A stretch of 6,045 bases of DNA from an uncultured Eubacteriales bacterium (GTDB lineage: Bacteria; Bacillota; Clostridia; Oscillospirales; QAKW01). Positions 5,508 through 6,045 of the stretch are shown here, piece after piece (position 1 is the stretch's first letter; every line of letters begins with the position of its first letter). The notes under the pieces were generated by a model. That model worked only from the letters and a program-made list of their open reading frames with translations, ran no database searches and was not told where the DNA came from. The position numbers and the translations under genes were made by a program. The stretch is from the NCBI GenBank assembly GCA_934378025.1, contig CAKRPM010000087.1:1-6045 (forward strand), given 5' to 3'.

Positions 5508-5554
5508 CGGAGCTGTAAAAAAGGAAATTTCCTTTTTTACAGCTCCGTGTTTTT
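5508..5554 (+). terminator. Terminator of spoIVB: perfect 20+20 bp palindrome between convergent genes
   Basis: Left arm 5508-5527 and right arm 5528-5547 are exact inverted complements (CGGAGCTGT, A6, GGAAA / TTTCC, T6, ACAGCTCCG), with the central bases supplying the loop. GTGTTTTTA follows on the plus strand. It starts 5 nt after the spoIVB stop and ends 11 nt before the stop of the converging HD gene. On the minus strand the bases after the hairpin (CTATTTCATTTTG) are only moderately T-rich, so termination there is possible but weaker. Confidence 0.9.
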
Positions 5555-5558
5555 AAAA

Positions 5559-6045
5559 TCAGCGTTTTTCCTCTAAATAAAAGCTTGCCTCCATATCCGC
5601 CACACTCAGTGCGAACGCCAGCGGATACATTTCAAAGGCTTTGGAAACATTCCGATCATCGTCCGTGGCGGTAAAGCCCATGTGATACCGAATGGCAAAG
5701 GACTCCTCCCGACTGAGCCGCATAAAGCCGCTGATGATATACACGCTCTTTTCGCCGTGTCCGTACGGCATCGGATCGTCAAATTCAAAATAAGGAACCT
5801 TGATCCACTGCCCCATCTCGTTTTTTACGTTGCGCGTGGAGGTTTTGTAGCAGTTGATTTTGCACAAATCGTGCAGCAGCGAAACAATGGCGATGCTCTC
5901 CTCCGAATACTCCCGATCGAAAAGCTGCCGCGTGTAGGGGCGTTCCAAATAAGCACACAAATTTTTATACACATTCACGCTGTGTTCGCAAAGGCCGCCC
6001 TCATAATTCCCGTGAAACCGCGTCGAAGCGGGCGCTTTGAAAAAA
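5559..6045 (-). CDS. HD-domain metal-dependent phosphohydrolase-like protein (5' end cut off by the window)
   Basis: 161 residues of the C-terminal part are visible; the start lies beyond the right edge, because the frame stays open to 6045 and the family-typical RFHGNYEGGLCEHS comes from bases upstream of the first GTG at 5978. The HD metal-binding set can be traced in visible numbering: His11 and His21, the HD pair His58-Asp59 (SLLHDLCK), His96 (PYGHGEKS), His121 (RYHMG) and Asp150 (SVADMEAS). The HxxYxGGLxEH...LLHDxxK arrangement recalls YhaM-type and other HD nucleases and phosphohydrolases, but no nucleic-acid-binding domain is in view. The substrate is unknown. It converges on spoIVB across the palindromic terminator. 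The protein ends FYLEEKR. Confidence 0.85.
   Translation of the reverse strand, partial: FFKAPASTRFHGNYEGGLCEHSVNVYKNLCAYLERPYTRQLFDREYSEESIAIVSLLHDLCKINCYKTSTRNVKNEMGQWIKVPYFEFDDPMPYGHGEKSVYIISGFMRLSREESFAIRYHMGFTATDDDRNVSKAFEMYPLAFALSVADMEASFYLEEKR

Noticed and set aside
5559..5978. GTG 5978 as the start of the HD-domain protein
   Set aside because: The frame is open to the window edge, and conserved HD residues (RFHGNYEGGLCEHS) are encoded upstream of it.

Overview
The window looks like chromosome of a low- to mid-GC, endospore-forming member of the Clostridia, probably an Oscillospiraceae/Ruminococcaceae-type gut Firmicute. The evidence is a SpoIVB sporulation protease, strong AGGAGG-type ribosome binding sites, a RodA-type SEDS glycosyltransferase, GTG and TTG start codons in use, and T-rich intrinsic terminators. 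This placement is inferred from gene content and style only.

Left half, minus strand (1-2479): a leftward operon reads tsaE (TTG start), tsaB (GTG start, 1 nt after tsaE), rpiB (ATGA overlap with tsaB) and, after a 137-nt gap, mnmA, which runs off the left edge. Three of the four serve tRNA modification: TsaE and TsaB belong to the t6A37 machinery and MnmA makes 2-thiouridine at U34. RpiB is a pentose-phosphate isomerase-family enzyme. rimI and tsaD, which often follow tsaB, are absent here.

Middle (2480-2619): a 140-bp divergent intergenic region with a good extended -10 promoter to the right and candidate promoters to the left. The two best -35 elements overlap almost completely. To the right lie rodA (cell elongation SEDS transglycosylase) and a 63-aa heavy-metal-associated-fold protein that has lost one cysteine of its CxxC. 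The unit ends at a textbook terminator (4000-4040).

Right half (4041-6045): a strong ribosome binding site starts a Q/N-rich 49-codon frame at 4133. The SpoIVB serine protease coding frame, with all three expected catalytic residues, lies in the -1 frame and has no start codon of its own before position 4561, which is already inside the conserved protein. The two frames overlap at 4186-4279, and the overlap contains a canonical -1 slippery heptamer, A AAA AAC (4258-4264), in the right phase. One slip there, or one extra A in the A6 run, gives a continuous 456-residue SpoIVB with a Q/N-rich cytoplasmic tail, a basic patch and one membrane anchor. This is the most notable observation; it may be programmed frameshifting, a real inactivating indel, or a sequence error. 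After spoIVB comes a perfect 20+20 bp palindrome that terminates transcription between converging genes, then the 3' part of a minus-strand HD-domain phosphohydrolase that continues past the right edge.

No tRNA, rRNA, CRISPR array, insertion sequence or phage gene was seen. No stretch longer than 300 bases lacks a gene.
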